Shown in pieces: positions 33,092 to 44,168 of a stretch of 64,000 nucleotides of DNA (its first letter is position 1; each line of letters starts with the position of its first letter). The stretch lies in assembly GCA_016617785.1 (NCBI GenBank), contig JADILM010000001.1:186001-250000 (forward strand). The letters run 5' to 3'. Below the pieces are notes generated by a model. The model saw only the letters and a program-made list of their open reading frames with translations. It searched no databases and was not told the origin of the DNA. This DNA is from Sporobolomyces roseus (taxonomy: Eukaryota; Basidiomycota; Microbotryomycetes; Sporidiobolales; Sporidiobolaceae). The position numbers and the translations under genes were made by a program.

Positions 33092-35384
33092 ATGCTACAG
33101 AGGTTGAGCCTACCACGACTTCGATCCATCTCTACAGTACCCATTCTCGCGACTATCCGCAGAACTCTATCAACCATGTCAACTCCCGCCGAATTAAACG
33201 CTGCAATCGTTTCTGTAGGTGACCGAGTACGCCAATTGAAGTTGGACAAAGCCGACCAAGAAGAGATCTCAACCCAAGTAGGCGAACTCAAGTCACTCAA
33301 GGCGAAACTAGCAAAGTTGACTGGAGAAGGAGATGGAAAGAAAGGAGCAAGCAAAAAGGCAGTCAAATTCACTTTAAAGACTCCAAAGGTAAGTAGAGAA
33401 TGTTCATGATACTCCCATGAGAGCTCATAGATCGCTAATCAGGCAAGGGAGATGATAGGGAACGAAAGATTGGCATCCTTCCGACATGTACATCCGTCAA
33501 TCCATCTTCCGCAAGATTACAGACGTATTCGAACTCCATGGTGGAGTAACGATCGATACTCCCGTCTTCGAGTTGAAAGAGATCCTCTCGGGAAAGTATG
33601 GAGAAGATAGTAAACTCATTTATGATTTACAAGATCAAGGTGGAGAGCTCTGCTCACTTCGTTACGATCTCACTGTACGTACACATCACTTCATTGGATC
33701 ATGGAGAATGTGACTGACCCAGAGAGCTGTCTCATAGGTCCCTTTCGCGCGATTCCTCGCTATGAATGGATCTCAATTCCCCAATATCAAGCGCTATCAC
33801 ATCGCGAAAGTTTATCGAAGGGATCAACCTGCGATGTCGAAAGGTCGAATGCGCGAGTTCTACCAATGTGTGAGTCGAAAGAGTCTGACTAGGAGCTCTC
33901 GAGAGGGAGAAGAAAACTGATTGTTCTTGAGTCTTGAACAGGATTTCGATATCGCTGGTGTATATGATCCTATGCTTCCCGACGCCGAGATTCTCGCTAT
34001 CGCTTGCGAAGTGCTCGAGTCGCTCGAGATTGGCGAGTTCACGATCAAGGTTCGTTCATTTCGTTTCCTCCGGTCGTGAACGGTCACTCACGATTTCTCG
34101 TTCGTTCAGCTCAATCACCGCAAGGTACTCGACGGAATCTTTGCAGTATGCGGTGTACCCGCTGACAAAACTCGCACCATCTCATCCGCTGTCGACAAGC
34201 TTGACAAGGTGTGTCTTACCGCTCTCCTCTCGTTCCTGCACTCGACTGACCTTTTTCCTCGTTCTATCCCAGATGGCATGGGCTGATGTCAAGAAAGAAA
34301 TGACTGAGGAGAAGGGTCTCGACGGAGAGGTAGCTGATCGAATCGGAGAATACGTCAAACTCAAGGGTGAGTCTTCACTCTCCTCTCTTCACGACTCCTG
34401 CTCACATTCGCGTGTCATGCAGGTGGACCGGAACTCGTCGATCGATTGAGACAAGACGAGAAATTGTCTGGACACAAAGCTGCGAAGGAAGGTATCGAGG
34501 ATATGGCGCTCTTGTTCAAATACCTCGACATTTTCAACGTCACTCACCGAGTAAGCCTCCACTGTCTTCCCTGCCAAGACGACCTCGTTGCTGATCCCTT
34601 GACGTGCTCCGTAGATGTCGTTCGACCTTTCGCTCGCTCGTGGACTTGATTACTACACCGGAATCATTTATGAAGCGGTTACAGAAGGTTCTGCTCCTCC
34701 CGTCCCTGTCGCTCCTTCGCCCGAAGCCGTCCCTACTCCAGCACAAGAAAAGTCCGACAAGAAAGGCAAGAAACCCGCTCTCAACAACGACGAAGAGACC
34801 GAACTCGATGAATCTACCGTTGGAGTCGGATCGATCGCTGCTGGAGGACGATACGATGAACTCGTAGGGATGTTCTCGGGATCGAGTGGAGCCGCTAGAA
34901 AGATCCCTTGTGTCGGAATCTCGTTCGGAGTTGAGCGATTGTTCTCGTTGTTGTTGAAGAAGGCGCAAGAACAAGGAGAAGCTTCGGGACGAGCAAAGGC
35001 TACTGAAGTGTTCGTTATGAGTCTCGGAGATGGGTTACTCGAGGAGAGGATGAAGGTGTGCAAGGAGTTGTGGGCTGCTGGTATCAAGGTAAGTCGATAC
35101 GCCTCAAGCTTTCCCACACGCTCTGTCGCAAATTGCTGATTGCTTCGTCTCACCTCAAACAGGCCGAGTTCATGTATAAAGCGAAACCCAAACTTCCGAA
35201 ACAATTCGAGATTATCGACAAGGAACGAATTCCTTACGCTGTTCAAGTCTCACCGGACGAGCTCGCAAAGGGAACCATTCGAGTCAAACCTCAAGTCGGT
35301 AAGGAACAAGGAAGTGGGAACGATATCGAGCTCAAGAGAGATCAACTCGTGCCATGGCTCAAGGAGAAACTCGGAAAGCAATAG
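33092..35384 (+). CDS. HTS1: Histidine-tRNA ligase, probably dual mitochondrial and cytosolic
   Basis: Nine exons (33092-33388, 33459-33674, 33738-33869, 33942-34049, 34110-34208, 34273-34366, 34423-34550, 34615-35088, 35163-35384) give 589 residues. Residues 1-28 ([20 protein letters not shown]...) form an Arg-rich mitochondrial presequence. A second in-frame ATG at 33176 starts [10 protein letters not shown], a WHEP-type helical hairpin, as in a cytosolic form. Class II motifs follow: [35 protein letters not shown] (motif 2), the histidine-binding [13 protein letters not shown], and [12 protein letters not shown] (motif 3), then an anticodon-binding domain ending [10 protein letters not shown] Pro/Lys-rich loop of about 50 residues sits after the second histidine motif, as in other fungi. 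It charges tRNA-His. Alternative starts would supply both compartments. Confidence 0.97.
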
Positions 35385-36060
35385 ATTTATCGATAGAACG
35401 GAGTTGTAATCGACGATATAGAATGACATTTTGAGGATCACAACACAGTCGTGAGCTCTGCATAGACTTGGACTCTGCTTGGTGAGATGGAAGGAACTCG
35501 TGCGTGCTTGAGGAATGTAAAAATTTGAATCGAACCTTGCGAGTCAGTTTTCGATCGTTGCTTATTCATTTCGCTTAGCTTGCGGCTATATATCCTATTC
35601 AGCGGTCTGTATCTCGAACGAAGGGCGATTATTACTCGTCGCGAAACATGAGTTGCGAAAGTTTTCTCACCCAAGTTCGAGCGTTCGCAGAACTGCGCGA
35701 TTCCCTTCCTGCATCTTACCACTTTATCGCGCTCGCATACATCTCGGATAGCTTACAAGATACTCTAGACACCTACAAACGAGCTATCCAAGTCACCTCA
35801 CGCTCAACTCGAATCAATCAACAAGAAGTTTAAACTTGATCTCAATCTACCATTTTCACTCTCTACACTACCTGGCCGAATCTAGACTCTGCTCATTACT
35901 ATCAAGCAAAGTCCTCTCGACGCGCTTCGGCTCGACTTCCGGAGTCAGAAGAAAGGGTAAGTCCCGCTCACTCCCTTCCTGCTCGCCTCTCCCCTTCTTC
36001 CCAAGGCTCATTCTTTACTCCTCACTCACTCAGATAGACCCTCTTATACCCTTACCTTAC
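35385..36060. other. Intergenic / leader of the AGC kinase gene
   Basis: This 676-base gap contains a TATA-like CTATATAT at about 35586 and, 55 bases downstream, a 61-codon open frame (35648-35833, MSCESFLTQVRAFAEL...) that could be an upstream ORF or a missed exon. The rest is pyrimidine-rich. The frame of the kinase is open upstream of 36061 but without another convincing ATG. Confidence 0.4.
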
Positions 36061-39000
36061 ATGTCAAACTCTGTCCGCAACTCTACCTCTTCATGGCTCG
36101 GAACTCTCGCTTCACCTCCCGATCATCTCAATTCAAAGTTCTCAACAATAGCTCTCGGCAACTCTCACGGTTCTCGACGGTCTAGAGGTGGATTAGGTTT
36201 CTTTCAGGATGGGGAGGAGCATGAACAGTCAAGTAGGCCAAGTTTAGCGGATCAAGATGACTTGCAAAGTTTGGGGAGAGAGGTCGAAGCGGGGTGGAGT
36301 ATTACTTTCGCAGAGGGACCAAAGTCACGGTCGAGGAGTCGAAAGGTATGTATTCGTCTGTGATGGATGGGCTCAAAAAAGCTGACAGATTCGAAACTTC
36401 TTCCTTTTACCCCACTTCGCAGCCAGATCCTTCTCTCACCGTTTACGTCTCGACTGCTACTTCTTCCCTCACTCTGACGAGAAAACTAAGCGAAGTTGTC
36501 GAATTCGAAGCTAGGGTGAGTCCTGATGACTCTTCCGAAGTACTCTTCGAAAATCGCTCAGTCCTTTTTTCTTTCCCTCGTTCCAGCTACAAGCACAATT
36601 CCCTAATCGCATCTCTTCTCGAGCTCTCCCTACTCCTATTCCGATGACACCGAAGAAACGGAACGTTCTAGCTTCACTTTCTCGCACTCTCAGTCCTCGG
36701 CGATCGTCTCAAAACTCTCATTCCACCCTGTCCCGAAACTCTGCTTCTCCTCTCGACCTCAAAGACCTCAGTTCCGCTCTCAGTAAAGCCTCCTTCGACC
36801 CTTCGATCCGATCAGACGCTACCTGGAGGAGTTTCTTCGTCGTGAGGAAAGACGACCTGGAGAGTCAAAGGATTGAACGAAGGATCAAGCGAGCGAGGAG
36901 TGATCAGACAATGCATCTCGGACCTCGTCTATCGGAGACGAACCTGTCTGCGATGTTGCCAATGGGTTTGGGAAACCAGGGAAGCTTAGGACGATCAGCG
37001 AGACAGGAAATGTCTGGCGAAACGACAGAAGTTATCGACACGCCAAACCTTGTCGACAGGCCTTCCTACTTCGACGACGCTTCGAAAGGTATCAAAGCCA
37101 CGATGGTTGTCGACTCCATGCAACCGGTCGAGACCGTGAAGATCGAGCCTCAGGAACCCGTTTCTATGGTGGCATCGACAGCAGAGGAGGAGGTCGTGGA
37201 GCCAATCGTCGCAAGGTCGATCGCTGAGCCCGTCTCGACTATCGAGACTTCATCGACTTCTGAAGAAGCGAAGATCGCCGAAGATCAAGAATTAGCTCAA
37301 AACGACTCGCAAATCCCGCCTGCAAATTCGACTCTCTCACCTTCCGCTGCCCTTCCCTCTCCATCCGCGAAGATGTCTCGCTCTCTATCGACAAACTCAG
37401 CCATGTCAATCGAGAAAAGGTCAAAGGGAGTGACGATCGATTCGTTCGAAATCATGCGAGTTCTCGGAAAAGGTTGTGCTGGAAAGGTTCTCTTGGTCAA
37501 ACAGAAAGGGACCGACGAGCACTATGCTATCAAAGCTATCACGAAACGTCATGTGAGTCGTTGATCTCTACACGTCGACGCTGTGCAAGAAGCTGAATGA
37601 CTTTCGTCGAGATAGGTCCTCGCGCATCGCGAACTCGACCACACTCGTACCGAACAATCTGTTCTCAAGACTTGTTCGCGAGACAAGTCGAACCCTTTCG
37701 TTGTCCGCCTTCACTACTCTTTTCATGATCAAGATAGTCAGTTCTCAACTCGAGCGTTGCCCACAACGTCCTCTTATTGACATCTCTCTCTCACGCCATA
37801 TAGCTCTCTATCTCGCGCTCGATTTCCACCCTGGAGGAGATCTCGCTACTCAACTCGCAAGGTGGGGACGATTAGGTCGAGACAGAGCTCGTTTCTACGC
37901 GAGCGAGATCTGCGAAGGTGTCGAGGGACTGCATCGAGCTGGAATCATCTATCGTGACCTCAAACCTGAGAACGTCCTCATCTCTGCGAACGGTCATGTC
38001 GTGCTTACCGATTTCGGTTCGTCGAGTATCCTTTCACCATGCTCTCATCGTTCTGAATGCTCATCGGATGTCTTCTCCCGAACAGGTCTCTCGAAAGACT
38101 TCGGACACTCTTCAGTCGCTCCTCCGACCTCGACACTCAGAGATGAACTCCCTCGACCTCACTGGCTCTCAGCTCATCCCGCTTCTCGCTCTGCCTCGAC
38201 TCCTCCCGCCACAGTCTCTTCCTTCAACAAGCGAGAGACTACTTCAACGTTCTGTGGTACAGCCGAGTATTTGGCACCAGGTAAGCGAGGCTCTCGGAAA
38301 CCCCTAGATCTCGTCCAAAGCTTACGAAGTTTCCTTTGTCCGTGCTCGACAGAGGTTCTCCTCGGCGATGCTTACTCTTACGAAGTCGATGCATGGAGTC
38401 TCGGTACAATGCTCTACGAAATGCTCGCCGGAATAACCCCGTTTTATGCCGAAGATCACTCGACGAGTACGTTCCTCGTCGCTTCTCACAACACTCTAGT
38501 CAAGGTTTTGATTCAGGTCGTTCTCACAGTGTACAAACGAGTACTTCACGATGAGCTCACATTCGAGGAACATTCCGACTACATGGTCTTCGATGATTGT
38601 ACGAAATCTTTCCTGCGAGGAATGCTTCAAAGGGAACCTTTACTTCGAATGACGGATGCTAGGATCAAAGCTCATCCGTACTTTGCTATGATCGATTGGG
38701 TGAGTCAGTCCACTCTCGAGTCCCACGAACATTCAGCTAATCAATGGAGTGTTTCTTGCAGTCTCACGTTTATCATCGACGATACGTTCCTCCCTTCGTT
38801 CCGATCATCAATCCTCACAACCCTGCCGATACCTCTCAATTCGACGACATGTTCTTGTCGATGACTCCTCAAGTCGAACCCGATGCAGACGAGGAAGAAG
38901 CTTCGAGGGATGCGCCCCAAGGTGAACCTCAACCTGCTTTCGACGATAGTGGGAATGATGTTTTCGATGGTTATTCCTACTTCGGAAGGGACTCGGACAG

Positions 39001-40018
39001 CATCAAACGAATCGACATGATGGAGGAAGACGACGACAAGAAGGAGGAGGAGGAGGAAGCTGCGAAAGCACTCTCGAATCAAGAAATCGACATTGGCACG
39101 AAGCAGGAGGACCACACCCTCGTCAACTCACAGATCGAGAAAATGGTGGAAGATAGCGCCACTCCTCTAGATCAAGGCCTGAACGATTCGTCCTCGCCAG
39201 TCATCGTAGAAGAGGTGGAGCGGCTCGGTTCGCAAAACTCGACGAATGATGTCAGCGGCATTAACGACTCGAGTATGATCACCAGTAGTACTACGAGCTC
39301 TTCACTCGCTACGGTCTCGACGCAACCTACTACAGCAGCTGCCGACTCTCCTGCCGCAACTCGTCGTCGTCAATCTTCCTCGCTCAGCAATCTCGAACCC
39401 GTTTCCGAGGTCTCGCCCGCTCCACTCTCGACGGATATCGTATTCGAGGAGAACGAAGAGATATCAGACTCGGAATGGGACGTACTCGACATGAAAGATA
39501 TCGGAGGATTCTCTCGCAACGGAGGACGAGAAGCGACTCTCTTTTCTCGAGGTATCCGTGACAAGTACCGACTCGCACTCGCACCTCTCACTTCCCCTGT
39601 CCGCTCTCCACAAGGCTTCAGGGGTTTCCGTAATGGTTCAAGAGTCGGATCTCGCAAGGCATCTTCGTCCTCGGCCGTTTCATCTCTCGTCGGCACTTCT
39701 CTCTCGACCACTCCCGAACCTCCTCGCTCCCCTAGTGGTATCCTACGCTTCACGTCTGTTCGAAACAAGCCGAAAGCAAGTCTCCCCTCTGTTTCGACAC
39801 AACTCTCACTCTCGGTCGATCCCCTCCAACCTTCGCTTTCGCATCCGAACCTCCCATCTCCTTCTTCGCCCAGACCTCTGAGTAGCAACGGTTCGACTGG
39901 AAAGAAGATGTCGTCCAGTTTCTCTACCTCGAACATCTCCAGCAGTACGGGTTCATCTTTCAAAAAGTTCACCAAACTCGCCTTCTCTCCCTCTTCAAAG
40001 AATTCCCAAAACACTTGA
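36061..40018 (+). CDS. AGC-family Ser/Thr protein kinase with PX-like N-terminus and long tail
   Basis: Nine exons (36061-36345, 36423-36515, 36587-37552, 37616-37736, 37804-38016, 38086-38280, 38353-38466, 38530-38699, 38762-40018) give 1137 residues. The segment at about 96-150 (DPSLTVYVSTATSSLTLTRK, VVEFEARLQAQFP, LPTPIP) resembles part of a PX domain. The kinase domain starts near residue 411: FEIMRVLGKGCAGKV, YAIKAITKRH, FHPGGDLATQL, YRDLKPENVL, TDFGLSKDFG, a long Ser-rich activation insert, STFCGTAEYLAPE and DAWSLGTMLYEML. An AGC-type C-tail follows (SHVYHRRYVPPFVP, SQFDDMFLSM). The last 370 residues are acidic, then Ser-rich. It resembles RSK/S6K-like fungal kinases, but substrate and pathway are not determinable here. 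Confidence 0.88.
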
Positions 40019-40797
40019 GGCTCTCTCACTCTCTCTCTTACGACTTACGATATTAAGCACTCCTTATTTCACGACATTACCATCTTATAATCAGTCCCTT
40101 TCCTCCATCGTCCGTCCCCTATTCACGATTTTAACGACTCCTTCACTAGGTCTTTTACGTTTACCCCTTTCCCTCGCATCTACTTTACCCGGTCCCCTCC
40201 CCTTTCGTTCGATTACCCTTCCTGCTCACCGTTTACCCCCTTTCTGTTCTGTCTGTGTCGATCTACTGGTTTTTTTTACGACGTATATTCCCCTCTTTTT
40301 CGCAACTTTGCATCGATAGTTCTCCGACTCTAGACTCACATCCTGCTTCTCGCGCCGCATGCTAGAGGTTGTCGTCGAGTAGCAGAACCTTGCGATAAGA
40401 TCCGTCGTCCTTCACGGGAGTGTCGCAAGGCGTGTCCTCTCGATCGGTGATGACCGATTCGTGGCTCCTTCCAAGTGATTTCTGAGCTCTGAGCAGACTC
40501 CTTCTCACCTTGTCTAGCGTCGTAGGAAAGAAGCAAAAGCGTTCCGACTTTGGAATTGTTCGCAACTGAGCCCCCCAAGCTGACTCGTTTTCTTCACCTC
40601 ACTGCATCAAACTGTCAAAAGCTACCCGCTCGGGAGCGCGAAGAAATCATCCACGCTTACAGCGATTAGAGAGGAGGACGTCGAATATTCGAGCGCCATG
40701 TAGTGGGCGACGAGAAGGAAGACAAAAATGCAATGCAACATTTTGAACTTTGAACTCCAACAAAATCTCTCCGACTAAACCACACACGCTGCCGAGA
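40019..40797. other. Intergenic, two convergent 3' ends
   Basis: This 779-base gap lies between the AGC kinase stop (plus) and the stop of the shikimate dehydrogenase-like gene (minus). The first 280 bases are strongly pyrimidine-rich with a T run near 40270. Small overlapping frames at 40336-40578 on the minus strand were not called. Confidence 0.45.
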
Positions 40798-42210
40798 TCA
40801 CTGAAGGGGAGGTTCCTTCCCAGTCTCTTTATCACTCTGAACCTGTTTACTAACGGCCTCCAAGATGTCATCGACCGGTAAATCTTCCAACTTGCAATCC
40901 AACCAAAGTAATTGTTGTTCGATCCCTTGCCAACTGTGCTCAAATTACCTCTCGTTAGTATCGATCATGGAGAAGGAGAGAGAGAGAGAGAGGAAGAGAA
41001 CGTACATCATAGCTTGTTCACCTGTAACTACTTTCCATCCTGAATCTTTCGCGATTTGAGCCAATTCAGTCCAGATATCGGGGTGGTAGCACCTTTATAT
41101 CGCAAAGGGTGAGAAGATCAGCACGAAGAGATACTAGAGACCTAGAAAAGGCAGAAAGTATGCTTACATTTCGAGAATTACACCTTTTTCAGGTTTATCA
41201 AACAAGATTTGAGAGACTGCTCTCGCCTGTTTCTCTTCTGTCGTAGTAGGAGGGAACGCCGGTACAGCACTAACGATATAAGCAGGACTATCCAATTTTT
41301 CCGCCTCTTCGACCGTCTCGACGTGGATCAGTTCCGGGTCAAAGTTCGAAGTCGCGGACGCTTTGAACGCTTTGATGAATTGTAAAGATTCTTCTCGATC
41401 TCGATTCACGACGTAGATTGGGGAACAGTTTAACCATTTGTTCAGGGCGTAGACGGCGGCTCTGTAAAATCAGACAAGGTTTTGAGTGTGAGCGCGAGGG
41501 AGGGAAGTAAAGGGAGAAAGGAAAGTGTTTGCATTACCGACAAGCTCCTCCAGCTCCAAGAACTGCTCCTGGTCGAATCTTACCAGATTTGACATGAGAA
41601 TCATCTTCCCTCAACAATGATTCCCTAACTCCGACCGAGCTACGAAGAAGAAGAGTGAGAATGTAAGTTTCAAATTTACCTCTTGCGAATTTTAGAGAGA
41701 GAGAGAGAGAGAGCGAAAAGATCAGAGACGTACTCAGTATTGTGACCAACGAGGATCCTCTCTCCCTTTTCATTCTTCTTGAGAATGACAGTGTTGCACG
41801 CTCCAATCTCTCTTCCCTCTTGTGTCAGATCGTCCAATTTCGAACAAATCGCAATCTTATGCGGCCTTAGATCACACTCACGACCCTCCTCATCAGTACC
41901 AACACCTCCTCTTTGTAGAAGAGAAGGATGCTCACATAGTAACTGCAGATCCACCGCATTCTTCACTTCGGAGAAATTTCATGAATTCCTCAATATCGAC
42001 AGATTCCATCTTTTCATAACTTCTCGGAACTCCCGCTAGGCGCGTAATCGTGTTGTGGAGGAAAGGAGCATAGGTGTGGTGTAAAGGGTAACCGAATAGT
42101 CGGGTTTGAGCAGGAGTAGATTTGTATTCAGGTGCGATAGTCACTGTGTGTTTGTGGTGAAATTGGAGGAGATTTTGAGTCAGCTACTTTCTGACAGATG
42201 TCTTCGTACT
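40798..42210 (-). CDS. Shikimate/quinate dehydrogenase-family protein (paralogue A)
   Basis: Seven exons (42210, 42143-41936, 41865-41734, 41639-41538, 41461-41168, 41092-41006, 40933-40798) give 319 residues. The AroE-type N-terminal domain has FGYPLHHTYAPFLHNT (substrate loop), GGSAVTMPHK with the catalytic Lys, and GHNTDS with the catalytic Asp. The NAD(P)-binding loop is GAVLGAGGACRAAVYAL, and the end has WQGIEQQLLWL. The enzyme class oxidises shikimate or quinate with NAD(P). The frame of exon 2 starts TG-ACT; a 66-base intron with a GCTGAC branch site joins a single A to it, making ATG. The upstream frame holds no other ATG over 140 codons, so a split start codon is likely. It lies head to head with paralogue B. 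Confidence 0.85.
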
Positions 42211-42690
42211 TGATGAGAGTAAATAAAGGGCGGTCAAGGGCTGCTCTAGTACGTTGCAGAGGTTCAGAGGAGAGAAGCCGCGGTTCGAGCCGAAGAGGGG
42301 AGGGGAGAGCGAAGAACGATCGTGAAGGATACGCAATGAATCGGAGAGCTTACTGTTGGGCTGTACTAGAGGTCTGGTGACTGTAGAGATCGGCAGAGAG
42401 GGTATGAAGACGTCAATTGCTTGATCTAGATGGGGGGAGGAATAAGCCGATAAACTCACAAAGATACGATGGAAGAGCAAGTGAGAAAGAAGCGACAGAA
42501 GCGTGTGTTGAGACAGAGTTGATAGAAGTAGTGTGGAGAAGAAGGAGGAGAGAGGGAAAGAGTGGAGAAGCAGAGATTTGATGTTTTCGAATCCTCGGCT
42601 CTCTCCGATCAAAGTTCGAGTAAACTATCACAGCGCTCTATTCAATTCATCCCTCTACTCTGACCTATTCCCCACCTCCTCGTCCTTCCT
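42211..42690. promoter_or_regulatory. Shared divergent promoter of the two AroE-like paralogues
   Basis: These 480 bases separate the two start codons. The minus frame is open throughout, but contains no ATG and has a low-complexity Leu/Ser product, so it is treated as leader. Both promoters must lie here. No element was recognised. Co-regulation is inferred from the head-to-head layout. Confidence 0.45.
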
Positions 42691-44014
42691 ATGCTTCGTT
42701 ACGCTTCTTTCGCCTTGCTCTGCCTCGCTGTTGGGATCAATTTCTACTTCAACCAACCACCAATGCCTCATTCTACCTCATCATCCACTCAACGTACTCA
42801 ATTCTACTTGTTCGGGAACCCAATACAACATGTGAGTACACACCTTGACCAACTTTCATCGCAAAACACTAACTCTTCCCTCTCTCTTCTCGATCAGTCA
42901 CTCTCGCCGACTTTCCACAATGCTCTCTTCTCGACCCTGTCCCTCCCAAACCATTCCTACACACTCTATGAATCCCCTACATTCTCTTCTTCCCCCTCGA
43001 TCCTCTCCCTCCTCGGATCCCCTTCGTTCGGAGGAGCGGCCGTAACCATGCCTCACAAACTTGACGCACTCTCTCTAATGGATTCAGTCGGACCCGAAGT
43101 CGACGAAATTGGTTCGATCAACACTATCGTCGTTTTAAAAGGTGGGAAACTAGAAGGACGTAATACAGACGTTTTGGGAATTAGAAACGCTTTACTTTCG
43201 ACTTTATCACCTGAACCTGAGGAGGGGGAACGAGAGAAGGAGAAGGATGATGACTCTCATCCTTGGGGAAAGGAAAAGAGTGGATTGATCATTGGAGGGG
43301 GAGGTACTACTAGAGCTGCGATTTATGCCTTGTCGAAAATGGGACTTTCACCAATTCATCTCATCAATCGAGATTCAGACGAAACTAGAAGTATCATTGA
43401 ATCGTTTCCTCAATATGAACTCGTAGCGTTGGAGGAGGAGGAACAGTGGGGGGTGAAAGAAGCAGAGGCGTGTCAAGTGGTCGTCGGAGCTATTCCTAGC
43501 TTTGAACCGGAAACGGAGGGGGAGAAAAAGGTTTATCGATTGGCCGAGAAAGTGTTTAGGATGGGGCAGGAAGTGGTCAAGAGGGGAGAGGGGAGACAGA
43601 GAAGGTTATTGGAAATGGCCTACAAGGTGAGTTCATAGCGAGCGAATCCAAAAACCTAAGATACCTCTTCTGCATTGAACGTCGGCTGACTTGGTCTTGA
43701 GGTTTCGTTGCGTGTAGCCTCACAAGACTCGTATTCTCACTTTGGCTCTCTCTTACAACTGGCTCACGATTGGTGGTAGGCACACAGACACACTCTCTCA
43801 CGCTGCGAAAGCGCACTGATTCTCTTCTCATTGAGCCGTGATAGGCATCGAAGCGCTCAACCATCAAGCCTTTGCACAACAACACTATTGGCTTCTAGAT
43901 GAGAGGACCGAAACTTATTTACCCGAACTCGTTGCGAAGAAGGGAGAGAAATTGGGAGAGAAAGAATTTGAGACGGCTGCTATCGAGGTTAGGAGGAAAG
44001 CTGGTGCCCTGTAA
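42691..44014 (+). CDS. Shikimate/quinate dehydrogenase-family protein (paralogue B)
   Basis: Four exons (42691-42831, 42898-43626, 43718-43775, 43845-44014) give 365 residues. Motifs: YLFGNPIQHSLSPTFHN (substrate loop), GGAAVTMPHK (catalytic Lys), GRNTDVLGIRNAL (catalytic Asp), and GLIIGGGGTTRAAIYAL for the dinucleotide loop, where GGGGTTR replaces the commoner GAGGAxR. The end reads GIEALNHQAFAQQHYWL. Compared with paralogue A it has an acidic insert (EPEEGEREKEKDDD) and a C-terminal extension of about 40 residues. The first ATG gives a hydrophobic N-terminus (YASFALLCLAVGINFYF) that could anchor the protein. An in-frame ATG about 24 codons later would give a soluble form. The substrate is not determinable from sequence. 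Confidence 0.85.
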
Positions 44015-44168
44015 TTTTTGTCTACGGAAGGGTTGTGTAGGACGAGGAGACTTGTTGCTATTACTATCTCTCAATAGAATCGTCGAGTGCGAGTCCTTCT
44101 AGAGAATTTCGTTTTTCAACTTGTACTTCTCACTTAGGTCCCAAAGAACTCAACTCAGCAAAATGAGA

